Positions 8,531 through 16,973 of a stretch of 26,638 nucleotides of DNA are shown here, piece after piece. The notes beneath the pieces are model-generated. The model was given only the letters and a program-made list of their open reading frames with translations, did not search any database and was not told the DNA's origin. Origin of the DNA: an uncultured Proteiniphilum sp. (GTDB lineage: Bacteria; Bacteroidota; Bacteroidia; Bacteroidales; Dysgonomonadaceae); assembly GCF_937873925.1 (NCBI RefSeq), contig NZ_CALNAT010000182.1:1-26638 (forward strand), in the 5' to 3' direction. Both the position numbers and the translations under genes were made by a program. The first letter of the stretch is position 1; every line of letters begins with the position of its first letter.

Positions 8531-9953
8531 CACTGATTGCTTTATCAAGTTTCCGGCCTATAAATATAAACGCCATGCACATATAGACAATCGGCCCGTT
8601 AGGGAATTGCTGCAACATTTCATTGCCGTAAGCACAAGCCAGCATACCGGCCAGTCCGGCCAGCAAAGCGCACAGGGTTCCCCTTAATTCCTTATTACGT
8701 ATTTGAAACCAGACATCATACAAACCTTTGACAAAAGTAATCAAAAAAATAAGTAAAAAAAGAGCTAAACCCACTACTCCGGTTTCTACCCAGACATAGA
8801 CCAACGAAGTATCGGTCGGCAATTTATACATATAATCGCCCGGTTCGGCCCGTTTGGCTTTCCCGATACCTATCCCGAAAGGTTGGTTTTTCATAAAAAC
8901 CCGCATCTCTGCCTGATTGGCCTTCCGAAGTTGATAAGAAGCATCCTGGGTAACATTGAAAGCCGATCGCATCCGGCGGATTTCAGTATTTCCATGGCCG
9001 ATATAGGTATATTTAAAAAATACAAAAGCACAAGCGACCAGAACAATGCCGGGAATAATGATCTTCCATTGTTTAGAAAGCAGAATAAAGAAAGCATAGC
9101 CGACAAAAGGAACTGCTATAGCGGCGCGGGTACCGGAGATCATCATACCGTATCCGGCCAGCAAGGCTACTGCTATATAGTAAAAGCGAAGTGATTTTGA
9201 ACGAATATACAAGGCCGTGATGGAGAAAACCACCATAGACATCCCCATTCCGCATCCGAAGCTGGCAGCATCGGTAAAAAAAGAAAAATAGCGAATACCC
9301 GAAAAAATGATATGGGTGCTGCTGCCTCCTGTTACATATAACCAGTATTGCTCTGCCGGATCAAAACCGATATATTTCTGCATCAAAGCTTTGAACACAG
9401 CCAATAGCGTCAGAACCGACCATAGAAGCAAAAATATCTTCAGGTATTTGTACCGGTTTAATAAAACAGCCGTAAGCAAAGGGAAAATAAAGAGATAAAC
9501 GGCCAGCCCCCGTACGCCGGCAGCCCAATCGTCCAGTGTGGTTGCCGGATTGAAAACCAAAAGGATACAATATACCAACCATATTCCACTCAATAAGGTC
9601 AGCAGATTGCGTGCGCCGGTCCAGTCAATAACCCTGTCGCGGCTGCGGAACAGGGAGAAAATAAGCGTAAGCAGTAACAGTCCGTCCATTATAATTCCAG
9701 CCGGGAGGCTGGGTATATAACGGATTGAACCCATAATAAAATAATTGACCGTAATTACGCAGAAAAAAGCAAGTATCGGCCGCTCCAATAACCGTATCAA
9801 CAGGTAGCCGACTAAAGGCGTAACCGCTAAAACCATTGCAGGAACCAACCCTGCCTTCAGGATAAGAGCCGACAATGCCCAAAGAGAAAATCCGATCAGG
9901 GAATACAATAAGGGTTTTCCCCAGAACGCCGATATGTCAGGCCGGACTCCCAT
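8514..9953 (-). CDS. O-antigen polymerase/ligase family membrane protein (Wzy/WaaL-like)
   Basis: A 479-residue polytopic membrane protein with about ten to twelve hydrophobic segments. Between two of them, around residues 310-385, lies a large polar loop, followed by LPTDTSLVYVWVETGVVGL. That arrangement matches the Wzy_C (PF04932) domain of O-antigen polymerases and ligases, where the periplasmic loop contains the active arginine and histidine residues. The segment GIGIGKAKRA just before it is also typical. In this operon the likely role is polymerising repeat units after flipping, though ligases share the fold. The ATG at 9951-9953 is three bases after the stop of the co-polymerase gene. 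Base composition still resembles the operon head; the more AT-rich part begins after this gene. Confidence 0.85.
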   Translation of the reverse strand: MGVRPDISAFWGKPLLYSLIGFSLWALSALILKAGLVPAMVLAVTPLVGYLLIRLLERPILAFFCVITVNYFIMGSIRYIPSLPAGIIMDGLLLLTLIFSLFRSRDRVIDWTGARNLLTLLSGIWLVYCILLVFNPATTLDDWAAGVRGLAVYLFIFPLLTAVLLNRYKYLKIFLLLWSVLTLLAVFKALMQKYIGFDPAEQYWLYVTGGSSTHIIFSGIRYFSFFTDAASFGCGMGMSMVVFSITALYIRSKSLRFYYIAVALLAGYGMMISGTRAAIAVPFVGYAFFILLSKQWKIIIPGIVLVACAFVFFKYTYIGHGNTEIRRMRSAFNVTQDASYQLRKANQAEMRVFMKNQPFGIGIGKAKRAEPGDYMYKLPTDTSLVYVWVETGVVGLALFLLIFLITFVKGLYDVWFQIRNKELRGTLCALLAGLAGMLACAYGNEMLQQFPNGPIVYMCMAFIFIGRKLDKAISDEAIN

Positions 9954-9956
9954 ACG

Positions 9957-12131
9957 CTATGATTTACCGGATGCCGTAAAACCGAATTGCGTATAACGGT
10001 AAAAAAGACGTTGCCAATAGGTGTAAGGGGGTAACATGCCGGTAAAACTTTCCACCACTTCTCTTTCCGCCCGGTCAAGGCAAATGAGTACCGGTGTTGT
10101 TCCGGATTGTTGCTGCAAACGGACGAATAACTGCTTGTCATTGTCTTTCCATACCCTGTCGGCCCGGGCGACCATTAAATTAAGAGACGCTTCCTGTAAC
10201 AAGGCTTTCGGGATAGAATAAACGCCTATCGGTGCATGTTCTACGAGAAAAATAGTCCGTTCAAATCCTACCTCCTGTCTGACCAATTCACGGATACTTC
10301 CGGCAAACAGAAACTCCGGTGAAGCCGGATCGAAGTCCCTTTCATACCGTACGGATTGAACTTTAATTCCATGATTACTCCAATAGTCACTCAGTAAATC
10401 GATCAGGAAGCTTTTACCCGTACCGCTTTCCGTGCTAATGACATTCACAATCGGCCCGGGATCTCCCGGCTTAAAGTAATCCTGCAATCCATTGGCCATA
10501 TATTGTATAGCTTTCTCCTGATAGGTTTTTGTATATCTCCGTTGCCGCAGTTTCCCTTTTCCCGGCAAAGCCCCCAGCACTTTTGCCCCGGTAAGGTATT
10601 CCGTCCGGATCCGATCCCTGAGGGTACGGTCCAATAGATCTACCAATAAGAAGAAACCGAGTAGAAAAATCAGGCTTCCGGCATAAGCCACCATTACCAG
10701 TTTTTTTCGTTTGGAGGGCTCCGCATTCAACGGAAAAACAGGCGGGTTGATCAATTTCAGGGAAGCGGAGTTCATCTCTAAGCTTTTAAGCCTGAGTCGG
10801 GCAGCATTCAAACTGGCTAAAATAGACAAATAATTGCGTTCGATAAAATCGATACTCCTTTCCTGCCTTTTGATAGTAGATCCGATCGGTGAAAAATGGG
10901 AGTATTGCTTGTCTAACTCCTGCTTATGGGTTTCTATAACTTGTATCTCCGCTTTGGATTTTTCCAGTTTCAACAATTCCTCCAACCATTGAGTCACAAA
11001 ATTAGAGGTCGGATACCCTTCGCGGGTATATTTGCGGTTACTGAAACTTTGGGAGAAATCCATCAGTTCCTTTTCCGCCTGTCCCAATTGTTGCTTATAG
11101 CTATTTAACTGTTGTTGCGTATAAGTGGAAGAAGTGGAATCGGTATAAAAAGCCTCCATTTCCGCCACCCGGGTATTCAGGTCGGATACCCGGTTCAGTT
11201 TCGTCAGAAATTCGGCATTTCCCTTAAGATGTTGCATATTCTCATCCAATTGTGTTTCCAGATAACGAATAGAAGCATTGGCACTGTTGTATCGCAATAG
11301 CACATCCTGGTAAATCAGATTTAAATCTTTATCTAAAGCCGCCACCTGTTTGGTTTGTTCATTATAATTGATAATCCGGTTTCGGATATTATAATTAGTC
11401 AAAGAATCTTCGCCTTCTTCTAATTCTTTACCTACTCTTGCCAACTCTTCTTCGAAATAACGAATGGCATTACTTGTAGATCCGAATTGCAGGATCTGGT
11501 ATTCTTTTGCATAAAGTTTATCTAATAAAAGCAGGGTCTGATAAGCTACACCGGGGTCGTTGGCCGCATAAAACACCCTGAGCATATCGCTGTTTCCCAA
11601 ACGTACGACCCTGATCTTACTCAGGGCCCCATAAGAATAGTGCGGATGATTCCAGTTAAATAAACCGTACACAAAATTGTGGGGGGATGCTTTTTCATAT
11701 CCCTTTAAATTTTCCACGGTCTTGTCTTCCGATGTTTTGTCAATCAGTTTTTTCACGTCCGGGGGAGTGATTCGTTGCAAATGCCGGTAATTGACTGCCC
11801 GGATATATTCATTGTCTTCATCAGGATCCCCATAGATCATATGCCGGGCGTATAGATGCAGGGAAACCTCATGCAGGGTCTCCTTGGAAAGGATAATATT
11901 GATAATGTTATCGATCGTATTATTGACAACGGTGGAACTCTGGACATTAGTCTCTCCCGTTTCCATGGCATATCCCGATACGATACCGGTATAAATGGTC
12001 ATATCCACCGGATAGGAACGCTCCATATTGCGCGTGGCGAGAGTAACCATCAATGCAACCAATAAAGGGGCTATGATCAGCCACCACCGTATCCGGTATA
12101 AAAAACGAAAGATATATTGTAAAAATTCCAT
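9957..12131 (-). CDS. Wzz/Wzc-like polysaccharide co-polymerase with degenerate kinase domain
   Basis: A 724-residue protein. A first membrane helix at about 17-33 is followed by a long periplasmic part rich in helical, coiled-coil-like sequence (about 190-440) and a proline-containing segment before a second helix at about 478-500. This is the chain-length determinant (Wzz) layout. A cytoplasmic domain follows with a clear Walker A (ESGTGKS, 568-574). The segments where bacterial tyrosine kinases carry Walker A' and Walker B acids are not canonical; the second reads LVEHAPIG near 629. The C-terminus has four tyrosines within eleven residues (703, 705, 711, 713). Likely role: control of chain length and coupling of polymerase to the TolC-like partner encoded upstream. 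Kinase activity is doubtful. Confidence 0.85.
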   Translation of the reverse strand: MEFLQYIFRFLYRIRWWLIIAPLLVALMVTLATRNMERSYPVDMTIYTGIVSGYAMETGETNVQSSTVVNNTIDNIINIILSKETLHEVSLHLYARHMIYGDPDEDNEYIRAVNYRHLQRITPPDVKKLIDKTSEDKTVENLKGYEKASPHNFVYGLFNWNHPHYSYGALSKIRVVRLGNSDMLRVFYAANDPGVAYQTLLLLDKLYAKEYQILQFGSTSNAIRYFEEELARVGKELEEGEDSLTNYNIRNRIINYNEQTKQVAALDKDLNLIYQDVLLRYNSANASIRYLETQLDENMQHLKGNAEFLTKLNRVSDLNTRVAEMEAFYTDSTSSTYTQQQLNSYKQQLGQAEKELMDFSQSFSNRKYTREGYPTSNFVTQWLEELLKLEKSKAEIQVIETHKQELDKQYSHFSPIGSTIKRQERSIDFIERNYLSILASLNAARLRLKSLEMNSASLKLINPPVFPLNAEPSKRKKLVMVAYAGSLIFLLGFFLLVDLLDRTLRDRIRTEYLTGAKVLGALPGKGKLRQRRYTKTYQEKAIQYMANGLQDYFKPGDPGPIVNVISTESGTGKSFLIDLLSDYWSNHGIKVQSVRYERDFDPASPEFLFAGSIRELVRQEVGFERTIFLVEHAPIGVYSIPKALLQEASLNLMVARADRVWKDNDKQLFVRLQQQSGTTPVLICLDRAEREVVESFTGMLPPYTYWQRLFYRYTQFGFTASGKS

Positions 12132-12136
12132 AGAAC

Positions 12137-12874
12137 CTATCGGTTGAGAATTTTTGTTTTGGACAAAACTTCCAGTTGCAGTAGCGCCCGGTTTAATTCC
12201 GACCGGGTTTGCTCGTATGACTCAAGGGCACTCATTTGGATACTTTTGATCTGGCTCAATTCCCCGGCCTCGATATTTCCGTTCAGGAAATCCTGCTGCG
12301 CCAACTCGAATTGGGTATTGGCAAAAGAGAGTGATTCCGCTTTTAACCTTAACACGGATAGTTCTTTTACGGCTTTGGTGTACATTTCGATAATCCTTAG
12401 TTTCTGTTCGTCATGCCACTTTTCCATCTCCACTTGCGTCGCTTTGGTTTTCAGTTGCTGACGGGTGATCCGGTTTTTCCGGTCAAAAAAATCATCGAAA
12501 GGAATCCCCACCGATACGCCGATATTATACCAGTTTTGTCTGGCGCCGGAATATTGATAAAACAGGGGCGTATCGATATCGGAAAAAGAGGAGTTAATCC
12601 CCATCAACCCCCATTGATAAGTAGAATTGAACCTGAAATATTTTAACCAACTCCTTCTTTCGGTTTTTAATGCGCTGGCTTCTTCTTCCATTTTCACCTT
12701 ATAAAAGTCGACCGCGGCGCTGTTTTTGGCATTTTCAAACAAGACATCCAGGGGGGGTAACCGTAAATTTAAATAGTCCTTGGGACTTAACGACTCAATT
12801 CCTTCCTGGGCCATTCCGGAAAAGGCGGGGAACAGAATCCACAGCCAAAAGAAATATCCGGAGATCTTGTTCAT
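12137..12874 (-). CDS. short TolC-family outer membrane protein
   Basis: A 245-residue protein with a signal peptide (MNKISGYFFWLWILFPAFSGMAQ, cleavage near residue 22). The mature part reads like one half of a TolC-type protein: a helical segment (about 60-80), a beta part containing YNIGVSVGIPFDDFFDRKNR, and long amphipathic helices (about 130-240) with repeated glutamine, glutamate and lysine. TolC proteins usually have two such halves in 400-500 residues, so this is about half length and would need six copies to build a full 12-helix barrel, or it acts only as a periplasmic helper. It lies 5 bases before the co-polymerase gene and 21 after the sugar transferase gene, which suggests a role in export of the glycan across the outer membrane. 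Confidence 0.75.
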   Translation of the reverse strand: MNKISGYFFWLWILFPAFSGMAQEGIESLSPKDYLNLRLPPLDVLFENAKNSAAVDFYKVKMEEEASALKTERRSWLKYFRFNSTYQWGLMGINSSFSDIDTPLFYQYSGARQNWYNIGVSVGIPFDDFFDRKNRITRQQLKTKATQVEMEKWHDEQKLRIIEMYTKAVKELSVLRLKAESLSFANTQFELAQQDFLNGNIEAGELSQIKSIQMSALESYEQTRSELNRALLQLEVLSKTKILNR

Positions 12875-12895
12875 CTTGTTTTATTGCTCGTATTA

Positions 12896-14077
12896 TTAAA
12901 CATCTTCTTTCTGAATAAACGCAGTAAATGTACGGAATATTATCCGAATATCCAACCAGAGCGAATAGTGCTGTGCATAATAAATATCCAGTTGCTTGCG
13001 TTCTTCGGCCGATAGTTTTCCCGAACTCCCCCTTTTTTCTACCTGCCACAGCCCGGTCAATCCCGCCGGAGCGATAAATCGCTCTATACTCTGGTCTTGT
13101 GTGAGCAGTTCGGCCTCATACAACGGCAACGGGCGGTTGCCCACGACAGACATATCACCCTTTAAAATATTAAATAATTGTGGAAGCTCGTCCAAACTGT
13201 ATTTGCGAATAAAATGACCTACTTTGGTAATTCTCGGATCCCTTTCAATTTTAATGAACGCATTTCCATTCTTTTTCCGGCTTTTGGAAATATATTCTTT
13301 TTCCGGCACAATACAATCATCACCAACCAGGAACGTTTGATTTACCTGCCTGAGAAGATTACCATCCGGAACTTCAGGGGTATGGATATGATATTCCGTT
13401 TCCGGTGAATCAGCAGTATATTGATTGAACTTTTCCACCTCTTTCAACCTTCTATCAGCATCCGTATACATCGACCTGAATTTCCAGAAATCGAAAATAC
13501 GGTAGTTGCTGCCTACCCGCTTTGATTTATACAATACAGGCCCCTTATTCTCCATCCAGATAGCTACAGAGAGAATAATCATCAATGGCGAGAGTATAAT
13601 TAGTGCGAACAGGGATACGATAACATCAAAAACTCTTTTTGTTGCCGGTATTTTATAAGAAGTAACAGGCGTTTTTTTGGATACTCTTTTCCTTTGCAGC
13701 TCCGGTTGGTATTTCCTGATAAAATGAAAAAACTGACGTAGTGCTTCAGGTTGAACCGTAGGCGGGCATGTATCATTCACCCCGCTACGGATATATTGCA
13801 ACCGCTCGTCGGGATTCAGTTCTTCCGTTACCAACAATATATATACATACGGAAAATTTCTCCGAAAATAGTGTATATTTTCAATATCTGCATCCGGTCT
13901 GTTTCGTTCATAAAGGATAATCGTGAATTTTTCCCCGGGGTGGGTGATCAGCCATTGTGCCGCCTGCTCATGATCTTTGAAGACAAACGGAGTTTCCGAA
14001 AGTACATTTTCCAGTTTCCGGGAAATGTACGTAGTCAATTGTTCATTCTTCCCTATATAAATAACCGCGGGGTTCAC
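12896..14077 (-). CDS. initiating sugar-phosphate transferase with N-terminal pseudo-receiver
   Basis: A 393-residue fusion. Residues 1-125 have the alternating strand/helix pattern of a response-regulator receiver, but the acidic pair of strand 1 is missing (VIYIGKNEQ). The phosphoacceptor Asp aligns with Glu57 (ILYERNRP), and the lysine of strand 5 aligns with Pro106. Residues 146-393 are a phosphoglycosyl transferase of the WcaJ/WbaP/PglC type: a membrane segment at 150-175, KFRSMYTDAD, the catalytic Asp-Glu of SLDELPQ (296-297), and KGDMSVVGNRPLP. About 65 extra residues (about 208-273) interrupt the catalytic domain. The enzyme loads the first sugar-1-phosphate onto undecaprenyl phosphate. 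The start is a GTG (14075-14077) overlapping the receiver gene's TGA; no ATG lies further downstream at a usable place. Confidence 0.9.
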   Translation of the reverse strand: MNPAVIYIGKNEQLTTYISRKLENVLSETPFVFKDHEQAAQWLITHPGEKFTIILYERNRPDADIENIHYFRRNFPYVYILLVTEELNPDERLQYIRSGVNDTCPPTVQPEALRQFFHFIRKYQPELQRKRVSKKTPVTSYKIPATKRVFDVIVSLFALIILSPLMIILSVAIWMENKGPVLYKSKRVGSNYRIFDFWKFRSMYTDADRRLKEVEKFNQYTADSPETEYHIHTPEVPDGNLLRQVNQTFLVGDDCIVPEKEYISKSRKKNGNAFIKIERDPRITKVGHFIRKYSLDELPQLFNILKGDMSVVGNRPLPLYEAELLTQDQSIERFIAPAGLTGLWQVEKRGSSGKLSAEERKQLDIYYAQHYSLWLDIRIIFRTFTAFIQKEDV

Positions 14078-14439
14078 TTTAGTACCTTCCTGATCCTGAT
14101 CTTCAGTTCCATCGGGTTAAATGGTTTCAGAATATAGTCGTCTGCCCCTTCTTCTAACATCCGGATCCGGGTAGCGCTGCTTTCCTCTCCCGAGAGAACA
14201 ATGACGGGTATAGTTTTAAATAACCCGTTCTTTTTGATATATGAAAGAAATTCATCCCCATTCATTTCAGGCATGCGAATATCCAGAATAATCAAATCAG
14301 GTGTATGCCCCTCATACAACCACTCTATCCCTTTAACCGGCGTATCGAAATATGTTATATCAAATTCATTGGATAAATAAACGGAGATAATCTTAGCTAT
14401 AGCGATTTTATCGTCAAGTATCAGAATTTGTTTCTTCAT
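14074..14439 (-). CDS. single-domain response regulator (receiver only)
   Basis: A 121-residue protein consisting of one receiver domain with all key residues in place: Asp9 and Asp10 (ILDDK), phosphoacceptor Asp53 (ILDIRMPEMNG), Ser83 (VLSGEE) and Lys105 (ILKPFNP). No output domain follows. The ATG at 14439 is chosen because AGGAGGAGGA lies directly upstream. A longer frame from an ATG at 14505 would overlap the lipoprotein gene stop and add 22 residues not expected in a receiver. The stop overlaps the GTG of the sugar transferase gene, so the two proteins are likely made together. With no kinase in view, a plausible partner is the pseudo-receiver on the adjacent transferase, but this is inference. 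Confidence 0.9.
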   Translation of the reverse strand: MKKQILILDDKIAIAKIISVYLSNEFDITYFDTPVKGIEWLYEGHTPDLIILDIRMPEMNGDEFLSYIKKNGLFKTIPVIVLSGEESSATRIRMLEEGADDYILKPFNPMELKIRIRKVLK

Positions 14440-14449
14440 TCCTCCTCCT
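14440..14449 (-). promoter_or_regulatory. strong Shine-Dalgarno sequence before the receiver gene
   Basis: The minus strand reads AGGAGGAGGA directly before ATG at 14439. Such a strong purine site is uncommon in Bacteroidota and decides the start against the upstream in-frame ATG at 14505. It may give this protein higher translation than its operon neighbours. Confidence 0.55.
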
Positions 14450-14501
14450 GCGTAGGTATCTATCCTTTTTGTAATCTCTGCAATAGTGGCTGTAAATCCT
14501 G

Positions 14502-16973
14502 TCATTTGTCGTATACTATATTTTGGTTGGGATTCTTATACCAATCTTTCTCCAAGGCGCCCCCACTGGTTGCCCAATTTTCCAATCCGGAATAAGCAAC
14601 CTTGATAGATGTCCATTCTAAAGGATATTTAGCTGGGCCAGGAATAGCCAATCCCCAGATCATGTTGCTTTTTGACGTATAAGGTTTCTCGGTGGAGTTA
14701 TCGTCGGCTAAGCCAAACTTACTTTTATCCGCTTTGTCGGTAGGTTGAAACCCGGCCATGTGAACTTCCTGCCTTTTGACCTTGTATCCCCCGTTTATAA
14801 TAAAGGCATTGAGTTTATCGATGGAGATGCTTGCCTGGTCTAAAGGAGTAGTGAAGTGAATGGTAAAGTCGACCTGCCTCGGGGACACATTATTCTCCGA
14901 TCCTTTTACCGTATTGGTCATTAAAGGGGAAGAATGTCCCAGTGCCTCATGCGCGTCATCAAAAGCGGGAATGACCGCGTAGGTTTGCCCGGTTTCGAGC
15001 CCATTGCTTTGGGTAAACACATTCCCGTTTATGCCCGCGGTATTACTTCGTGTAATACTGCTTATCATCCCCGGGGTGATCCCGTCTAACTGTATGCCTA
15101 CTGCCAGCCTTTTGGATGCCCCCGCTGCCCGTAAGGTTACTTGCAATGTTAATTGGATTACTTTATTTTGTTCATTGGTCTCGTAAATAGGCTGTACATC
15201 CAATACCACGTCGTTCATATCATAGTCGCCCAGATAAGGCCAGTTGTCTTCGAACAAATAGGTGAGACCCAAGCCCTCGGAGATAATCGGAAACCGCGGG
15301 CTTGCCGGAGGAGTGTCGGGGATAGAGGTGTCGTTCCCCCCTTTGTTATACTCGGAGGCGGGGATGATCACTGTTGATTCCCCTACCTTCACGAACCTCA
15401 CGTCCTCTCCCGTAGTTCTGCCTTTATCAGATGTCCCGCTTCCCGGAAGTTCTTGGTAATTGGAACATTCCACTTCCAATTCTCCCTGAAGTTCAAAATT
15501 CGTGTAATCAGGAACGGCAACTTCATTTATTTTTGCCAGAGCATTTCCGGCAGCCGGTCCCCGGATGATTTTCGCCACTCCGGAGGTCGAAACGGTAAGT
15601 CTACCTGTGACGGTAAGCATGGCATTATCCGCGAGAGTTATCGTACTGTTTAGCATCGTCAGGTTCCTGGCTTCCAGCAGTCCCCCGGCGCCTATGTTAA
15701 ACGTGAGCTCAAAGGCCGCTTCGTTGGTAATAAGGAACTGTCCGTCATTGTTAATCGTACCCTGGGCACCGGGAGGAGTAGAAAGACCCAAAGTATGCAC
15801 TTCGAAAAAGCCCGTGTTGGTGAGGACAAAAGTATTGCTCGGGAAATTCAAGGTTCCCGAAATTTTCACGGTCCCTTCGTTCTGGAAGTTTCCCTGAAGC
15901 GAAAGCGCGTTGGCATCCCCGGTACCGTTGTTGATGATAAAGTTGCCCTTGTTCACCATCGTGCTGCTACTATACGTGTTCATCTTCCCACTCAGGTTGA
16001 TGTCCCCGTAATTATACAGATAACGGATATTGGACATGCCGGATGTTTGGATCGTTCCGCTATTGATGATTTTGTCATTGTCCCCATCCTGGGAAAGCGT
16101 CATGAGTTTCCCTTCCTTGCCGAATTCTCCTCCAGCCGCGACAATTAATTGACTGCCGCTGCTGCTGTTCAACTTAAAAGTTCCCCCGTCCGCGTTGTTG
16201 ATAAACTTGCCCCCGTTTTGAACGATTACCGTCCAACCGCGAAGCTCTATGTTTGCTGAGGTGTTTTCCCAAGTTCCTTCGATGTATATGAAAGAGTTCG
16301 TCCAGTTGAAATCAAAACTTCCCCTGAAAGTTTTTCCCGCGGGAATAACATATGCGTGAGAAGTCCAGAGGCTGGGGGCCTTGTTTCCCTCTCCCGATAG
16401 TTCAAAAACACTAGTACCGTTGATTGCGGGAGTCGGGTAAGTGGTGGAAGGGCCCTCTGTAGAGCGCATACTCACTGTGCTGCTTTCCTGGGATTGATAC
16501 GCCGCTCTTGTTTGTACTCCCGTCTTCGGAGTGAAGTCCACGGACAAATTTTCACCGGAAATACTCACGGTTTTTACAACTCCCTGACCGGTAGGACTTG
16601 TTTGGCGGACGTAAACTGCCTCGAGGTCCGAAGGGAAATCCACGGCGCCAACCCAATTCTGTCCCTGTTTTGCGACCCCCTTCGCCAAAAGTCGGGCCTG
16701 TGGAGAAAATATAGGGTTAGTATCGAAGACCTCCACCTGGTAGTAGTATTTCCCGTTAAACCTATCATCAACTGTTACCGTTAATTTTCCTGCTTTTATT
16801 GTAGCCCAATCGAAACCGGCAGGAACGGTAACGCCGTCTTCGAACAATGAAGACCCTGTACCTTGATTATCCTCGGATGGTTGATAATAATCAACTTCAC
16901 ATCCCGGTAATATCAAACTGATCCCAAGGGATGCCAAAATTAAAATTAAGGAAAATATTTTTCTTATTATCAT
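14502..16973 (-). CDS. LruC-domain lipoprotein with beta-helix-like repeats
   Basis: An 823-residue lipoprotein. The signal peptide ends in a lipobox LPGC with Cys25, followed by acidic residues (E, V, D), which in Bacteroidota can favour surface export. Residues about 50-150 form a beta-rich domain. About 205-480 contains N-x-G steps (IINSGTIQTSG, YNYGDINLSG, VNKGNFIINNG, FQNEGTVKISG, LTNTGFFEV, INNDGQFLI) suggestive of a right-handed parallel beta-helix. A polar linker (510-560) leads to the C-terminal LruC domain (561-823), recognised by YLFEDNWPYLGDYDMNDVV near 572-590, an acidic, probably calcium-binding motif. It is the first gene of the polysaccharide operon, 62 bases before the receiver gene. 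Function is unknown; adhesion or holding the glycan at the surface are possible. Confidence 0.85.
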   Translation of the reverse strand: MIIRKIFSLILILASLGISLILPGCEVDYYQPSEDNQGTGSSLFEDGVTVPAGFDWATIKAGKLTVTVDDRFNGKYYYQVEVFDTNPIFSPQARLLAKGVAKQGQNWVGAVDFPSDLEAVYVRQTSPTGQGVVKTVSISGENLSVDFTPKTGVQTRAAYQSQESSTVSMRSTEGPSTTYPTPAINGTSVFELSGEGNKAPSLWTSHAYVIPAGKTFRGSFDFNWTNSFIYIEGTWENTSANIELRGWTVIVQNGGKFINNADGGTFKLNSSSGSQLIVAAGGEFGKEGKLMTLSQDGDNDKIINSGTIQTSGMSNIRYLYNYGDINLSGKMNTYSSSTMVNKGNFIINNGTGDANALSLQGNFQNEGTVKISGTLNFPSNTFVLTNTGFFEVHTLGLSTPPGAQGTINNDGQFLITNEAAFELTFNIGAGGLLEARNLTMLNSTITLADNAMLTVTGRLTVSTSGVAKIIRGPAAGNALAKINEVAVPDYTNFELQGELEVECSNYQELPGSGTSDKGRTTGEDVRFVKVGESTVIIPASEYNKGGNDTSIPDTPPASPRFPIISEGLGLTYLFEDNWPYLGDYDMNDVVLDVQPIYETNEQNKVIQLTLQVTLRAAGASKRLAVGIQLDGITPGMISSITRSNTAGINGNVFTQSNGLETGQTYAVIPAFDDAHEALGHSSPLMTNTVKGSENNVSPRQVDFTIHFTTPLDQASISIDKLNAFIINGGYKVKRQEVHMAGFQPTDKADKSKFGLADDNSTEKPYTSKSNMIWGLAIPGPAKYPLEWTSIKVAYSGLENWATSGGALEKDWYKNPNQNIVYDK

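Noticed and set aside
13751..14137. Open frame of 128 codons on the plus strand
   Set aside because: Lies opposite the sugar transferase and receiver genes, whose protein families are clear; the plus-strand product has no recognisable features.
14440..14505. Longer form of the receiver protein starting at 14505
   Set aside because: The ATG at 14439 has a strong ribosome binding site and gives a normal receiver; the extra 22 residues have no counterpart in the family, although the ATGA overlap at 14502-14505 is suggestive.
15565..16148. Overlapping plus-strand open frames of 110 and 117 codons
   Set aside because: Antisense to the LruC lipoprotein gene; repeat structure of that gene explains the lack of stops.
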